From NCBI GenBank assembly GCA_036480335.1, contig JAZGGH010000040.1, forward strand, positions 1-64,000: a DNA stretch of 64,000 nucleotides, in the 5' to 3' direction. A program made the position numbers and the translations under genes. The stretch's first letter is position 1. Every line of letters begins with the position of its first letter. The notes under the pieces were generated by a model. It ran no database searches, was not told the origin of the DNA, and saw only the letters and a list, made by a program, of their open reading frames with translations. Shown here piece after piece: positions 1-7,862 of this stretch. Source of the stretch: JAZGER01 sp036480335. Its GTDB lineage: Bacteria > Pseudomonadota > Gammaproteobacteria > DSM-19610.

Positions 1-2
1 AT

Positions 3-227
3 GTTAACAACTCACTGTCAGGAATGTTTAAAGGGATGGTTATGCGTATGCCTACAGCAATAACGGGTATGTTTAGAGGATACATACCGCTTGAGATTTC
101 AAGCCGATTACTGATCATGCCTTTATCTCTGTTAGTTGATGAACAGGGCATTATTCAATCGGTTTACCAGGGTAAAGATGAAGGCGATCACCTTCCATTG
201 GATCGAGTCATCACATTTGCTAAATAA
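3..227 (+). CDS. Peroxiredoxin/thioredoxin-like (AhpC/TSA) protein, 3' end only
   Basis: The reading frame is open from the first bases of the window, so the gene begins upstream and only about 74 C-terminal residues are visible. The segment with LLVDEQGIIQSVYQGKD followed by GDHLP matches the last strands of AhpC/TSA or thioredoxin-like proteins, where a 'lid-of-sheet plus G-I-I' strand precedes the final helix. The active-site cysteines would lie upstream and cannot be seen. The role is presumably thiol-dependent reduction, but redox activity is inferred from fold alone. The internal ATG at 24 is probably not the start because the frame continues upstream. Confidence 0.55.
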   Translation, partial: VNNSLSGMFKGMVMRMPTAITGMFRGYIPLEISSRLLIMPLSLLVDEQGIIQSVYQGKDEGDHLPLDRVITFAK

Positions 228-339
228 CCAAAGCAGAGGTAACAAATGAACAGACAAAATAGCCACCACCCTTGGGTCGCTCTCAAAGTACGATAAACAG
301 AGAAGTCAGACTGTAGTGGTCAAGTAATATTGGCCATTG

Positions 340-450
340 ACAAATGCTTTCAATCGCTTCAGGAAACCCTTCAAGCCATCGATACAGGCGATTAAAATGT
401 CTTTTAACGCCACGATTATGCAAATCAGTGAGGACGCTCAACCAGCTTCG
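340..450 (-). pseudogene. IS256-family (mutator-type) transposase remnant
   Basis: On the minus strand, from about 450 down to 340, three frames must be spliced to read W-L-S-V-L-T-D-L-H-N-R-G-V-K, then D-I-L-I-A-C-I-D-G-L-K-G-F, then P-E-A-I-E-S. This is the conserved core of IS256-family transposases, in the region leading to the second catalytic aspartate. Two frameshifts, and the absence of the rest of the protein on either side, mark it as a decayed fragment. The remainder of 228-508 shows no gene. A plus-strand open frame across it is a shadow. Confidence 0.6.
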
Positions 451-508
451 GTCAATTGTTTAATTATAAGAGGTTGTCCCCATGACGAGGACAACCAAAG
501 AAAGATGT

Positions 509-3367
509 TTACTGTCCTGTGTAGAAAGCGATCCTGGAGACCTGAGCGCCTGGTATTGAAGCAGTGACCAGTTTTTTGTATGTGCCACTAGTTGCTTTTC
601 CTGATTGAGAGCAGGAACGACTGCTGCCAGCGGGAATACTGCTAAATGTGCAGACAGTCTTCCAGTTACCTGTCGTGGGTATTTTCTGTTTCTCTGTGAC
701 TGTGACATTATTAATAGCTTGATTCCCGCTGTTCGTTACCCGATAAGTCCAGTTAACCGTTTGTCCGATGGCCAGTGTAGGACCTGGCTTGTCTGTTGAC
801 CGATTATTTGCCAGTACTGTCAGGTTGAACTGCGAAACGGGTGTGGGTGTCGTGGATGCTTCCCCGTTATAAAAGGCAATTGTCGAGCTGTTAGCTGTTT
901 GATTGCCAGCGAGACTGCTCGTCGAAAGAAGTGTTTTGTATATACCTTTTGTGGCTGTGGTTCTACTAGAGCAATTTGCGCTGCCTCCAACCGGGATGGC
1001 ATTAATGGTACAGAGTGTTTGCCAGTTGCCATAAGTGGGTAGTTTTTGACGACCTTTTACGGTGATATTTGTCAGGGGGGTATTGCCGGTGTTTTTCACG
1101 GTATAGGTCCAGTTTACCTGGCTACCAACTTGTATCGTAGGCCCGGGTTTCGCTGTAGGCAAGTTATTTGCACGGACGATTGTTTGCAGGGAAGGCGCGG
1201 GGGTGCCACCGCCTGTGTTACCACCGCCTGTGTTACCACCGCCTGTGTTACCACCGCCTGTGTTACCACCGCCCGTTCCTTTTGGGCGAACCAGTATGGC
1301 AGCATCCCAGGGTTTGATGGCGACGCTGTTCAATGTAGCACCGTTATTCACGCCCGCATCCTGAAAGCCTTTAATACGCTGGAAGGTGCCATTCAGATTA
1401 ACTGTTTTGTAGTCCGGTGTTGCATTAACGACGACGATGCCATTTTCAAAATCACGGCGGAAGATATTGGCGTTGCTATTGAAAAGATAAACGGAATCAA
1501 GGTTAAGAGAGGTGTTTTCTCGACCAACATAAAAAGACAGAGCCTGATTACCGTCACCTTTAGCCTTGAAAGACATAACATATCGGCGCCACTGCGTGCC
1601 TACAATAAAACGTTCGCCAAAGTTGCCAACATTTGCCTTGAGATCTCGTGGTGCGGCGGCTTTTGCGGAAAACACCAGAGTGTACCATCTGCCTTTTGTC
1701 AGATTGACTGAAGGTCCGCGAATTGAGCTGGTAAACAATTTTGAGTCAAAACGTAACTGTTTTGAAGCGCGCAGTGACCCGCCGCCATCCCGTGCGTCGG
1801 CTGAACGACTGATAGTTATATTTTTTCCGCTCCAGCCATTAATGTTGTTGTCAAAGGTTCCAGTCGTCATGAGGGCATTGGCTGGATTGAAGTTGCTATT
1901 TTCGATGCGTGTTCTGCTACCCAGAGGGTTACCCAGCCAGCCTCGATTTTGACGAACGGCTGTTTCATTTGACTGATTTGAACGAATTGCCTGACCATAA
2001 GTGGATGAGTTTTTATCAACGTTCACAGCGTATTCGTCATACCAGGGGTCCGTTGTTGCTGGAGAGTTTTGTATTCCCATGTATCCGTCGTCAAGCAAAG
2101 CGGTACCCAGAGCAAAGCGGAAAGGGGAGTTGCTGGAAGCGTTCGTGCCATCTGGATGAATACGCGTTGGCGTTTTGGTGAGCACATGGGTATGAATCGA
2201 GCCTTCGTTGAGGTGATGGGTATAATAACCGTATTCCGAGAGTCTGGAGTTGATCCGGTCATAGCCTGGATTCACGCCATGGTAGTTGCTGTCAACAGGC
2301 CAGCCTTCCATTTGCGCACCATTTAATGCATCGAAGCCACGCGCTAATTGGTGGCCGCCGACAATGTATTTATTGCTGAAACGGTTCTTGACAAGACGAT
2401 AAAAGTTGCCCAGGCCATCGCCCCACCAGTTCACACCAGTATTGCTGATGCCATCATCCGTAACGAGGTTATTGTTTACATCAGCGCGTTTACTGGTAAA
2501 CAGAAAATGGAAATCGGAATCAAACAGAAAACCGGAAACATTGATATCAACTTGATTGCCGCGGATGTCTGCGCGGTAGTTACCGGCAATAAAATCAAGC
2601 ATAGCCTGTGCGTAGGTTTTGCCTTTCGCATCACGTGGTGACTGGCTGCTTAGATTGAATGACCAGTTTTTGGTGCTACCCCCCTGACCAATAACGTGTT
2701 GAGCAATAATGCTACCTTTGGCATGTGCTCGGCGGGTTGATTTGTATCCGCGTTGCAGGGTCAGGGTTTTATTATTGACATTACGTCCGGTGATTTTTGC
2801 ATGCTCGGCATTTTTGAATGAGCCGGCTGGGGCATCGTAGATAACGATATATTCATTATTCGAAAAGCGACTGATATCGTTGACGGAAACGGTTGTGGTA
2901 TCTACATTAATGGCATTCTGGAGGTTGGATCCTGCACGGTATAGCCAGTGTCCGGCATAGACGCTACAGCCACTGGTGTTGGCAGCCGTTGATTCAAATG
3001 GCACTCCATGGCTCTGCGCGCAATGGATGCCAGGTTCTGTGTAGCCCAGATATTCTGCAGCATTGAATTGGCGAAAATACATCAGATCAGGATATTTTTT
3101 TTGTAGTCGGCTAACTTTTTTAATAATGCCTGCACTGGTAGATATAACCTGGTATTTGGAATACGGTTCCTCAATACCTGCCATGCTTTGCGTTTCAGCC
3201 ATGATAATGCGTGGGAATTTGTGCTGACTAATATTGGGCAGAGATGCATTTTTGGGTGGCTGCCGGGTTTCTGCATCATTCATATAGGCAGGGTTTGCAG
3301 CAAAAGTCTGATTGGTCATTACTATTACTGACAAGGCCAGAATCAGGTTACGGAAAATCGGGTGCAT
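509..3367 (-). CDS. Secreted putative glycoside hydrolase (GHL15-like) with CBM-like domain and two C-terminal repeat modules
   Basis: I chose the ATG at 3367, about 7 bases after a GGAG; a TTG lies 12 bases upstream. The roughly 952-residue product starts with a Sec signal peptide (cleavage near TFAA). Residues about 50-490 resemble the hypothetical glycoside-hydrolase-like family 15 barrel, interrupted at about 151-225 by a beta-rich insert that is also present in both sulfatases of this window. Residues about 500-630 look like a CBM4/9-type beta-sandwich. Then come a barrel-associated strand region, a (GGGNT) linker, and two copies of a ~105-residue module (R/KPGP start, WTY, two cysteines, terminal FY-G). 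The C-terminal modules recur in the protease at 46.6-49.8 kb. It probably acts on an extracellular polysaccharide. Substrate and catalytic residues are not identified, and the family call is by overall pattern only. Confidence 0.6.
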   Translation of the reverse strand: MHPIFRNLILALSVIVMTNQTFAANPAYMNDAETRQPPKNASLPNISQHKFPRIIMAETQSMAGIEEPYSKYQVISTSAGIIKKVSRLQKKYPDLMYFRQFNAAEYLGYTEPGIHCAQSHGVPFESTAANTSGCSVYAGHWLYRAGSNLQNAINVDTTTVSVNDISRFSNNEYIVIYDAPAGSFKNAEHAKITGRNVNNKTLTLQRGYKSTRRAHAKGSIIAQHVIGQGGSTKNWSFNLSSQSPRDAKGKTYAQAMLDFIAGNYRADIRGNQVDINVSGFLFDSDFHFLFTSKRADVNNNLVTDDGISNTGVNWWGDGLGNFYRLVKNRFSNKYIVGGHQLARGFDALNGAQMEGWPVDSNYHGVNPGYDRINSRLSEYGYYTHHLNEGSIHTHVLTKTPTRIHPDGTNASSNSPFRFALGTALLDDGYMGIQNSPATTDPWYDEYAVNVDKNSSTYGQAIRSNQSNETAVRQNRGWLGNPLGSRTRIENSNFNPANALMTTGTFDNNINGWSGKNITISRSADARDGGGSLRASKQLRFDSKLFTSSIRGPSVNLTKGRWYTLVFSAKAAAPRDLKANVGNFGERFIVGTQWRRYVMSFKAKGDGNQALSFYVGRENTSLNLDSVYLFNSNANIFRRDFENGIVVVNATPDYKTVNLNGTFQRIKGFQDAGVNNGATLNSVAIKPWDAAILVRPKGTGGGNTGGGNTGGGNTGGGNTGGGTPAPSLQTIVRANNLPTAKPGPTIQVGSQVNWTYTVKNTGNTPLTNITVKGRQKLPTYGNWQTLCTINAIPVGGSANCSSRTTATKGIYKTLLSTSSLAGNQTANSSTIAFYNGEASTTPTPVSQFNLTVLANNRSTDKPGPTLAIGQTVNWTYRVTNSGNQAINNVTVTEKQKIPTTGNWKTVCTFSSIPAGSSRSCSQSGKATSGTYKKLVTASIPGAQVSRIAFYTGQ
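1206..1280. repeat. 15-bp tandem repeat encoding the GGGNT linker
   Basis: The unit CCACCGCCTGTGTTA occurs four times perfectly head to tail (1206-1265), followed by a degenerate partial copy. It lies in frame inside the glycoside-hydrolase-like gene and encodes a flexible Gly-Gly-Gly-Asn-Thr linker between the catalytic part and the C-terminal modules. Perfect copies allow slipped-strand length change without a frameshift. Confidence 0.9.
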
Positions 3368-3563
3368 AAGTTTCTCCAACGTTTTCGACGTATAAGCGTG
3401 TAGAATAATTTAGAACCTTGAATGCAGAATTCGAGCCAGATATTTAAGCCATTGATTATATTGTGAAATGCTTTATTGGCTTTCCGCAAACAAGTAATTG
3501 TGTCGCTTAATGACGACGGCAGCTGTTAAATATTTGGTAAATTACCTAGGAGCAATGCCTTGA

Positions 3564-3583
3564 ATGTCTCTATAAGGAGACAT
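3564..3583. repeat. Perfect 7-bp inverted repeat in the intergenic region
   Basis: ATGTCTC and GAGACAT are separated by six bases (TATAAG). It lies in the 380-base gap between the secreted glycoside hydrolase and the tRNA cluster. It could be an operator for the divergent gene or a small hairpin; nothing further supports either. Apart from this and the tRNA promoter, I see nothing in 3368-3748. Confidence 0.4.
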
Positions 3584-3684
3584 AATTGAGATTGATCTTC
3601 TGGATGTCTGGCTTTGTTTTCTTGTTCAAAGTCTTTATTATTATAGAAGTGTTTTCATTTTAGCATATTGGTCGTAATAAAACA

Positions 3685-3713
3685 TTGACGCAGCAAAAGT
3701 CTCTCCGTATGAT
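3685..3713 (+). promoter_or_regulatory. Sigma-70 promoter of the tRNA cluster
   Basis: TTGACG (3685-3690) and TATGAT (3708-3713) are separated by 17 bases and lie about 35 bases upstream of the tRNA-Pro gene. Both hexamers are close to consensus and the spacing is optimal, as expected for a strong stable-RNA promoter. Confidence 0.75.
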
Positions 3714-3748
3714 TTCCAGCCCGCAACAGGTACATTTTTGCGGTTTTT

Positions 3749-3825
3749 CGGGGTATAGCGCAGTCTGGTAGCGCGCCTGCTTTGGGAGCAGGATGTCGGG
3801 AGTTCGAATCTCTCTACCCCGACCA
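3749..3825 (+). tRNA. tRNA-Pro(TGG)
   Basis: A complete cloverleaf of 77 bases with acceptor stem CGGGGTA/TACCCCG, anticodon TGG in the loop, GTTCGAATC in the T arm and an encoded CCA end. It is the first of five tRNAs read in the same direction. Confidence 0.95.
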
Positions 3826-3848
3826 TATTTGGTGTCAGTGCTGGTTTC

Positions 3849-3925
<77 letters not shown>

Positions 3926-3950
3926 TTGTAGTTGCTATAAAATGTTTGAT

Positions 3951-4027
3951 GGCGGGCGTAGCTCAGTTGGTAGAGCCCCGGATTGTGATTCCGGTTGTCG
4001 TGGGTTCGAGCCCCATCGCTCGCCCCA
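3951..4027 (+). tRNA. tRNA-His(GTG)
   Basis: The anticodon is GTG. The acceptor stem forms eight pairs (GGCGGGCG with CGCTCGCC), so the extra 5' G(-1) that identifies histidine tRNA is encoded opposite C73. CCA is encoded. Confidence 0.95.
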
Positions 4028-4054
4028 TTTTTAAAATATTGAAGTTGTTTATTT

Positions 4055-4130
4055 GGGGGCGTAGCTCAGTTGGTAGAGCATCGGACTCTTAATCCGCTGG
4101 TCCACGGTTCGAATCCGTGCGCCCCCACCA
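4055..4130 (+). tRNA. tRNA-Lys(CTT)
   Basis: Acceptor stem GGGGGCG/CGCCCCC, anticodon loop CTCTTAA giving CTT, and an encoded CCA end. Many gammaproteobacteria read both lysine codons with a TTT tRNA alone, so a dedicated CTT isoacceptor is a modest distinguishing trait. Confidence 0.9.
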
Positions 4131-4205
4131 TTTGTAAGCTTTAATTTCTATGGCCTGTTTTGTCTAATAGCGTATAATCTATCTTTAAATTACCAATAAA
4201 TATTT

Positions 4206-4290
<85 letters not shown>

Positions 4291-4340
4291 TTTTTAATTA
4301 CCAATACATATTTGCCGCGTAAGCGTTAAGAGGACTACCA

Positions 4341-5615
4341 ATGCAAGTTTCAGTCGAATCAGTTAGTAACCTTGGTCGCCGTATGACTGTTCAGGTGCCC
4401 GCTGAAGAAATCAATCAACAGGTGAGCAGTAAACTACAACAGCTCGCTCAGACCGTTAAGCTAGACGGTTTTCGTCCCGGCAAGGTGCCTCTTAGTGTGG
4501 TTGAAAAACGTTTTGGTGAACAGGCGCGGGCCGAGGTTTCCAATGATGTTATATCTAAAACCTACGAAGAGGCATTGAAACAGGAGAATCTGAATCCTGC
4601 TGGCACACCATCCATTGAGCCTTCTGAGAATTCAGATTTATTCGAGTATGTGGCAAGTTTTGAAATCTACCCTGAGATAGTCTTGCCGCAGATAAGTGAC
4701 CTTAATATCGATAAACCTGTGGCAGAAGTGGCTGAATCTGATCTGGATGAAATGATGGAGAAGTTGCGCAAGCAACGGGTTACCTGGAGTGATGTGGATC
4801 GGGCATCAGCCAATGGAGATAAACTCACCATTGATTTTGAAGGCAAAATCAATGGTGAGGCTTTTTCAGGTAACAGCGCCAAACAGGTGCCACTTGAGCT
4901 CGGCAGCGGATCTATGATTCCCGGTTTTGAAGATCAGCTGGTGGGTGTTTCTGCGAGTGATAACAAATCTATTGAAGTATCATTTCCAGCTGATTACAGC
5001 GCCAGTGACCTGGCCGGTAAGGCAGCGATTTTTGATATTACCGTTCATAGTGTGGCTGAGCCTGTTCTGCCGGAACTGAATGATGAATTTTCCGTCTCAT
5101 TTGGTATGCCTGAAGGCGGTATAGAAAAATTGCGTTCAGAGGTCCGTAACAATATGGAGAGAGAGCTGGAGGCGGCGCTAAAAACATCAATCAAGCAGCA
5201 GGTATTTGATTGTTTGATTGAGAAAACGGCTCTGGATATTCCGACTGCGCTGCTGGATAGAGAAATTGATGCTTTAGTCAAGAATGACCAGTTAGCTGCC
5301 GACACTGTAACAGATGATGTGAGTCGTGCCAGTTATGAAAATGAGGCGAAGAGGCGTGTGTCATTAGGATTGTTAATTGGTGAAATAGCGAAAATCAATC
5401 AATTACAGCTGGATCCGGATAAAATAAGGATCACAATAGAGAATATTGCAGCTTCTTATGAGAAACCTGAAGAAGTCAAACAATGGTATTACGGGAATCA
5501 GGAAATGATGGCCGGAATACAGTCTTTGGTAATGGAAGACACAGTGGTTGACTGGGTGATTGGGTCTGCAAATATTAATGAAAATTCAACAACGTTCAGC
5601 GAACTTTTAAAGTAA
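4341..5615 (+). CDS. tig: Trigger factor, ribosome-associated chaperone
   Basis: A full-length trigger factor of 424 residues. The N-terminal ribosome-binding signature GFRPGKVP is at 43-50. An FKBP-type prolyl isomerase domain follows at about 150-240 (DKLTIDFEGKING ... GSGSMIPGFEDQL), then the helical C-terminal arms to the end. It binds near the ribosome exit tunnel and folds nascent chains. The start is preceded by AAGAGGAC. It heads the conserved order tig-clpP-clpX-lon-hupB, joining folding with proteolysis. Confidence 0.97.
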   Translation: MQVSVESVSNLGRRMTVQVPAEEINQQVSSKLQQLAQTVKLDGFRPGKVPLSVVEKRFGEQARAEVSNDVISKTYEEALKQENLNPAGTPSIEPSENSDLFEYVASFEIYPEIVLPQISDLNIDKPVAEVAESDLDEMMEKLRKQRVTWSDVDRASANGDKLTIDFEGKINGEAFSGNSAKQVPLELGSGSMIPGFEDQLVGVSASDNKSIEVSFPADYSASDLAGKAAIFDITVHSVAEPVLPELNDEFSVSFGMPEGGIEKLRSEVRNNMERELEAALKTSIKQQVFDCLIEKTALDIPTALLDREIDALVKNDQLAADTVTDDVSRASYENEAKRRVSLGLLIGEIAKINQLQLDPDKIRITIENIAASYEKPEEVKQWYYGNQEMMAGIQSLVMEDTVVDWVIGSANINENSTTFSELLK

Positions 5616-5653
5616 TATTTTAAGTTTTGCTGGCGAAAACAGGAAGATAACGG

Positions 5654-6301
5654 ATGTCCGATAGTTACCATTCAAACGGCGCAGGCAATATTCAGGCACT
5701 AAACCTGGTACCCATGGTTATTGAACAAACGGCCAGGGGTGAGCGCTCTTATGATATTTATTCGCGGCTGCTCAAGGAGCGGGTTGTTTTTGCAGTGGGC
5801 CCAGTGGAAGACTATATGGCAAATGTCATTGTTGCCCAGCTGCTCTTCCTTGAATCAGAAAACCCTGACAAAGATATACATCTGTATATAAATTCCCCCG
5901 GTGGTTCTGTGACTGCTGGTCTTGCTATTTACGATACGATGCAGTTTATTAAGGCTGATGTCAGTACCATGTGTATTGGTCAGGCTGCGAGTATGGGTGC
6001 TATTTTGTTGGCGGGTGGTGCAAACGGCAAACGTTTCTGTTTGCCACATTCGCGCATGATGATTCATCAGCCTTTGGGTGGTTTTCAGGGACAGGCCTCA
6101 GATATTGATATCCATGCACGTGAGATACTGCTAGTGCGCGAACGATTGAACCAGATTCTTGCAGATCATACCGGCCAACCGATGGAGAAAATCCAGTCAG
6201 ATACTGACAGAGACAACTTTTTAGGTGCCCAGGAGTCGAAAGACTACGGTTTGATCGACGAAATTCTGGATTCCAGGAAAGATGAGACTGTTACCAGCTA
6301 A
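5654..6301 (+). CDS. clpP: ATP-dependent Clp protease proteolytic subunit
   Basis: A 215-residue serine peptidase of family S14. The catalytic triad is visible: Ser113 in GQAASMGA, His138 in MMIHQP and Asp187 in TDRDNF. The short N-terminal segment (about 13 residues) is probably a propeptide, as in E. coli. Fourteen subunits form the chamber fed by ClpX, which is encoded 66 bases downstream. The gap to tig is 38 bases, consistent with shared transcription. Confidence 0.97.
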   Translation: MSDSYHSNGAGNIQALNLVPMVIEQTARGERSYDIYSRLLKERVVFAVGPVEDYMANVIVAQLLFLESENPDKDIHLYINSPGGSVTAGLAIYDTMQFIKADVSTMCIGQAASMGAILLAGGANGKRFCLPHSRMMIHQPLGGFQGQASDIDIHAREILLVRERLNQILADHTGQPMEKIQSDTDRDNFLGAQESKDYGLIDEILDSRKDETVTS

Positions 6302-6367
6302 TGACGGACAGGTCATTGTTTTTTTATACATAAGTAGTAATGTTCAAGTAGCAACGAGGATTAACAT

Positions 6368-7645
6368 ATGAGTGATCATCACGACGGTAAAAATGACGAC
6401 GGTAAGCTTCTTTACTGTTCCTTCTGTGGCAAAAGCCAGCATGAAGTCCGTAAACTGATTGCGGGTCCATCGGTCTTTATCTGTGATGAATGTGTTGAAC
6501 TCTGTAATGACATTATTCGTGAGGAAATGTCTGAAAAGCCGGTTGATGGTCAGAGCAAATTGCCGACACCTCAGGAAATCAATGTTGTACTGGATGAATA
6601 CGTTATCGGCCAGGCTACGGCTAAAAAAGTCCTGGCGGTTGCTGTATACAATCACTATAAACGCCTTGAAGTGGGTTATAAGAAAGATGATGTCGAACTG
6701 TCCAAAAGTAATATTCTGCTGATTGGTCCGACCGGCTCAGGTAAAACGCTGCTGGCGGATACGTTGGCAAGATTGCTGAATGTGCCTTTTACCATTGCTG
6801 ATGCGACAACATTAACAGAAGCCGGTTATGTCGGTGAAGACGTTGAAAATATTATCCAGAAGCTGTTGCAGAAGTGTGATTATGATGTTGAAAAGGCTCA
6901 GACCGGTATTGTCTACATTGATGAAATTGACAAGATTTCACGCAAGTCTGATAACCCGTCAATCACACGTGATGTGTCTGGCGAAGGTGTGCAGCAGGCG
7001 TTGCTGAAACTGATTGAAGGTACTGTTGCCTCTGTTCCGCCACAAGGTGGTCGCAAACATCCGCAGCAGGAATTCCTGCAGGTTGATACATCTAATATTC
7101 TGTTTATTGTTGGTGGTGCATTTTCCGGACTGGAAAAAATCATCAGTGACCGATCCGATAGGGGCGGCATAGGTTTCTCTGCCAATGTTAAAAGTAAGGA
7201 TCAGGAGAAAAATATTGGTGAGATCTTCCAGGAAGTAGAACCGCAGGATTTGATCAAGTTTGGTCTTATACCGGAATTCGTTGGTCGTTTGCCCGTTGTT
7301 GCAACCCTGGAAGAGCTGGATGAAGATGCACTGGTATCTATTCTGACAGAGCCGAAGAATGCGTTGACCAAGCAGTATTTGAAACTGTTCGAGATGGAAG
7401 GTGCCGAAATTGAGTTCCGTGAAGATGCGCTAAGGGCAGTTGCCAGAAAAGCCATGGCTCGAAAAACTGGCGCGCGTGGTTTGCGTACTATTCTTGAAAA
7501 TGTTTTGCTCGATACTATGTATGAATTGCCATCATTGGAGAATGTGCAGAAAGTGGTGGTTGATGAGCGTGCTATTGAAGGGGAATCAGATCCCTATCTG
7601 GTTTTTGATACCGCTGACAAAGAGAAGCTTGCTGCTTCAGATTAA
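6368..7645 (+). CDS. clpX: Clp protease ATP-binding subunit ClpX
   Basis: A 425-residue AAA+ unfoldase. The N-terminal zinc-binding domain has cysteines 17, 20, 39 and 42 (CSFC ... CDEC). Walker A is GPTGSGKT at 120-127, Walker B is IVYIDEID, and the RKSDN and GGRKHPQQEF pore/IGF-region segments are conserved. The length is normal for the family. It recognises and unfolds tagged substrates and delivers them to ClpP. Confidence 0.97.
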   Translation: MSDHHDGKNDDGKLLYCSFCGKSQHEVRKLIAGPSVFICDECVELCNDIIREEMSEKPVDGQSKLPTPQEINVVLDEYVIGQATAKKVLAVAVYNHYKRLEVGYKKDDVELSKSNILLIGPTGSGKTLLADTLARLLNVPFTIADATTLTEAGYVGEDVENIIQKLLQKCDYDVEKAQTGIVYIDEIDKISRKSDNPSITRDVSGEGVQQALLKLIEGTVASVPPQGGRKHPQQEFLQVDTSNILFIVGGAFSGLEKIISDRSDRGGIGFSANVKSKDQEKNIGEIFQEVEPQDLIKFGLIPEFVGRLPVVATLEELDEDALVSILTEPKNALTKQYLKLFEMEGAEIEFREDALRAVARKAMARKTGARGLRTILENVLLDTMYELPSLENVQKVVVDERAIEGESDPYLVFDTADKEKLAASD

Positions 7646-7648
7646 TTC

Positions 7649-7684
7649 GCACAACATTGCTTGTTTCAAGCAGGCAAGTTGTGC
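7649..7684 (+). promoter_or_regulatory. Long hairpin between clpX and lon
   Basis: GCACAAC (7649-7655) pairs with GTTGTGC (7678-7684), and inside it TGCTTG pairs with CAAGCA around TTT. It begins three bases after the clpX stop. There is no run of T after the stem, so it may stabilise the 3' end of the clp transcript or partly attenuate, rather than act as a classic terminator. Confidence 0.55.
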
Positions 7685-7764
7685 ACCAGTCTCCAATTAT
7701 TTGTCTATAGAGCATGATTGAATGGCTCGTTTATTGCACAGAATAATATTAAAGGCTAACTGCC

Positions 7765-7791
7765 ATTGAATTGGCGATCACTTGCCCCCAT
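7765..7791 (+). promoter_or_regulatory. Sigma-32 (heat-shock) type promoter of lon
   Basis: ATTGAA (7765-7770) and CCCCAT (7786-7791) are separated by 15 bases and sit about 75 bases upstream of lon. The established RpoH consensus is CTTGAAA, a 13-17 base spacer and CCCCAT. The -10 element is exact and the -35 nearly so. Lon is a classic RpoH target, which supports the call. Confidence 0.65.
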
Positions 7792-7862
7792 AGTGATAAA
7801 AACCAATATACATTTATGAGGCTGAGATCTCTTAACAGCCTCTGCATGAGGAAATCATATTT

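Noticed and set aside
1046..1711. Plus-strand 221-residue frame with repeated A-C-V-T-T
   Set aside because: It is antisense to the secreted glycoside-hydrolase-like gene, and the peptide repeat is only the 15-bp linker repeat read backwards.
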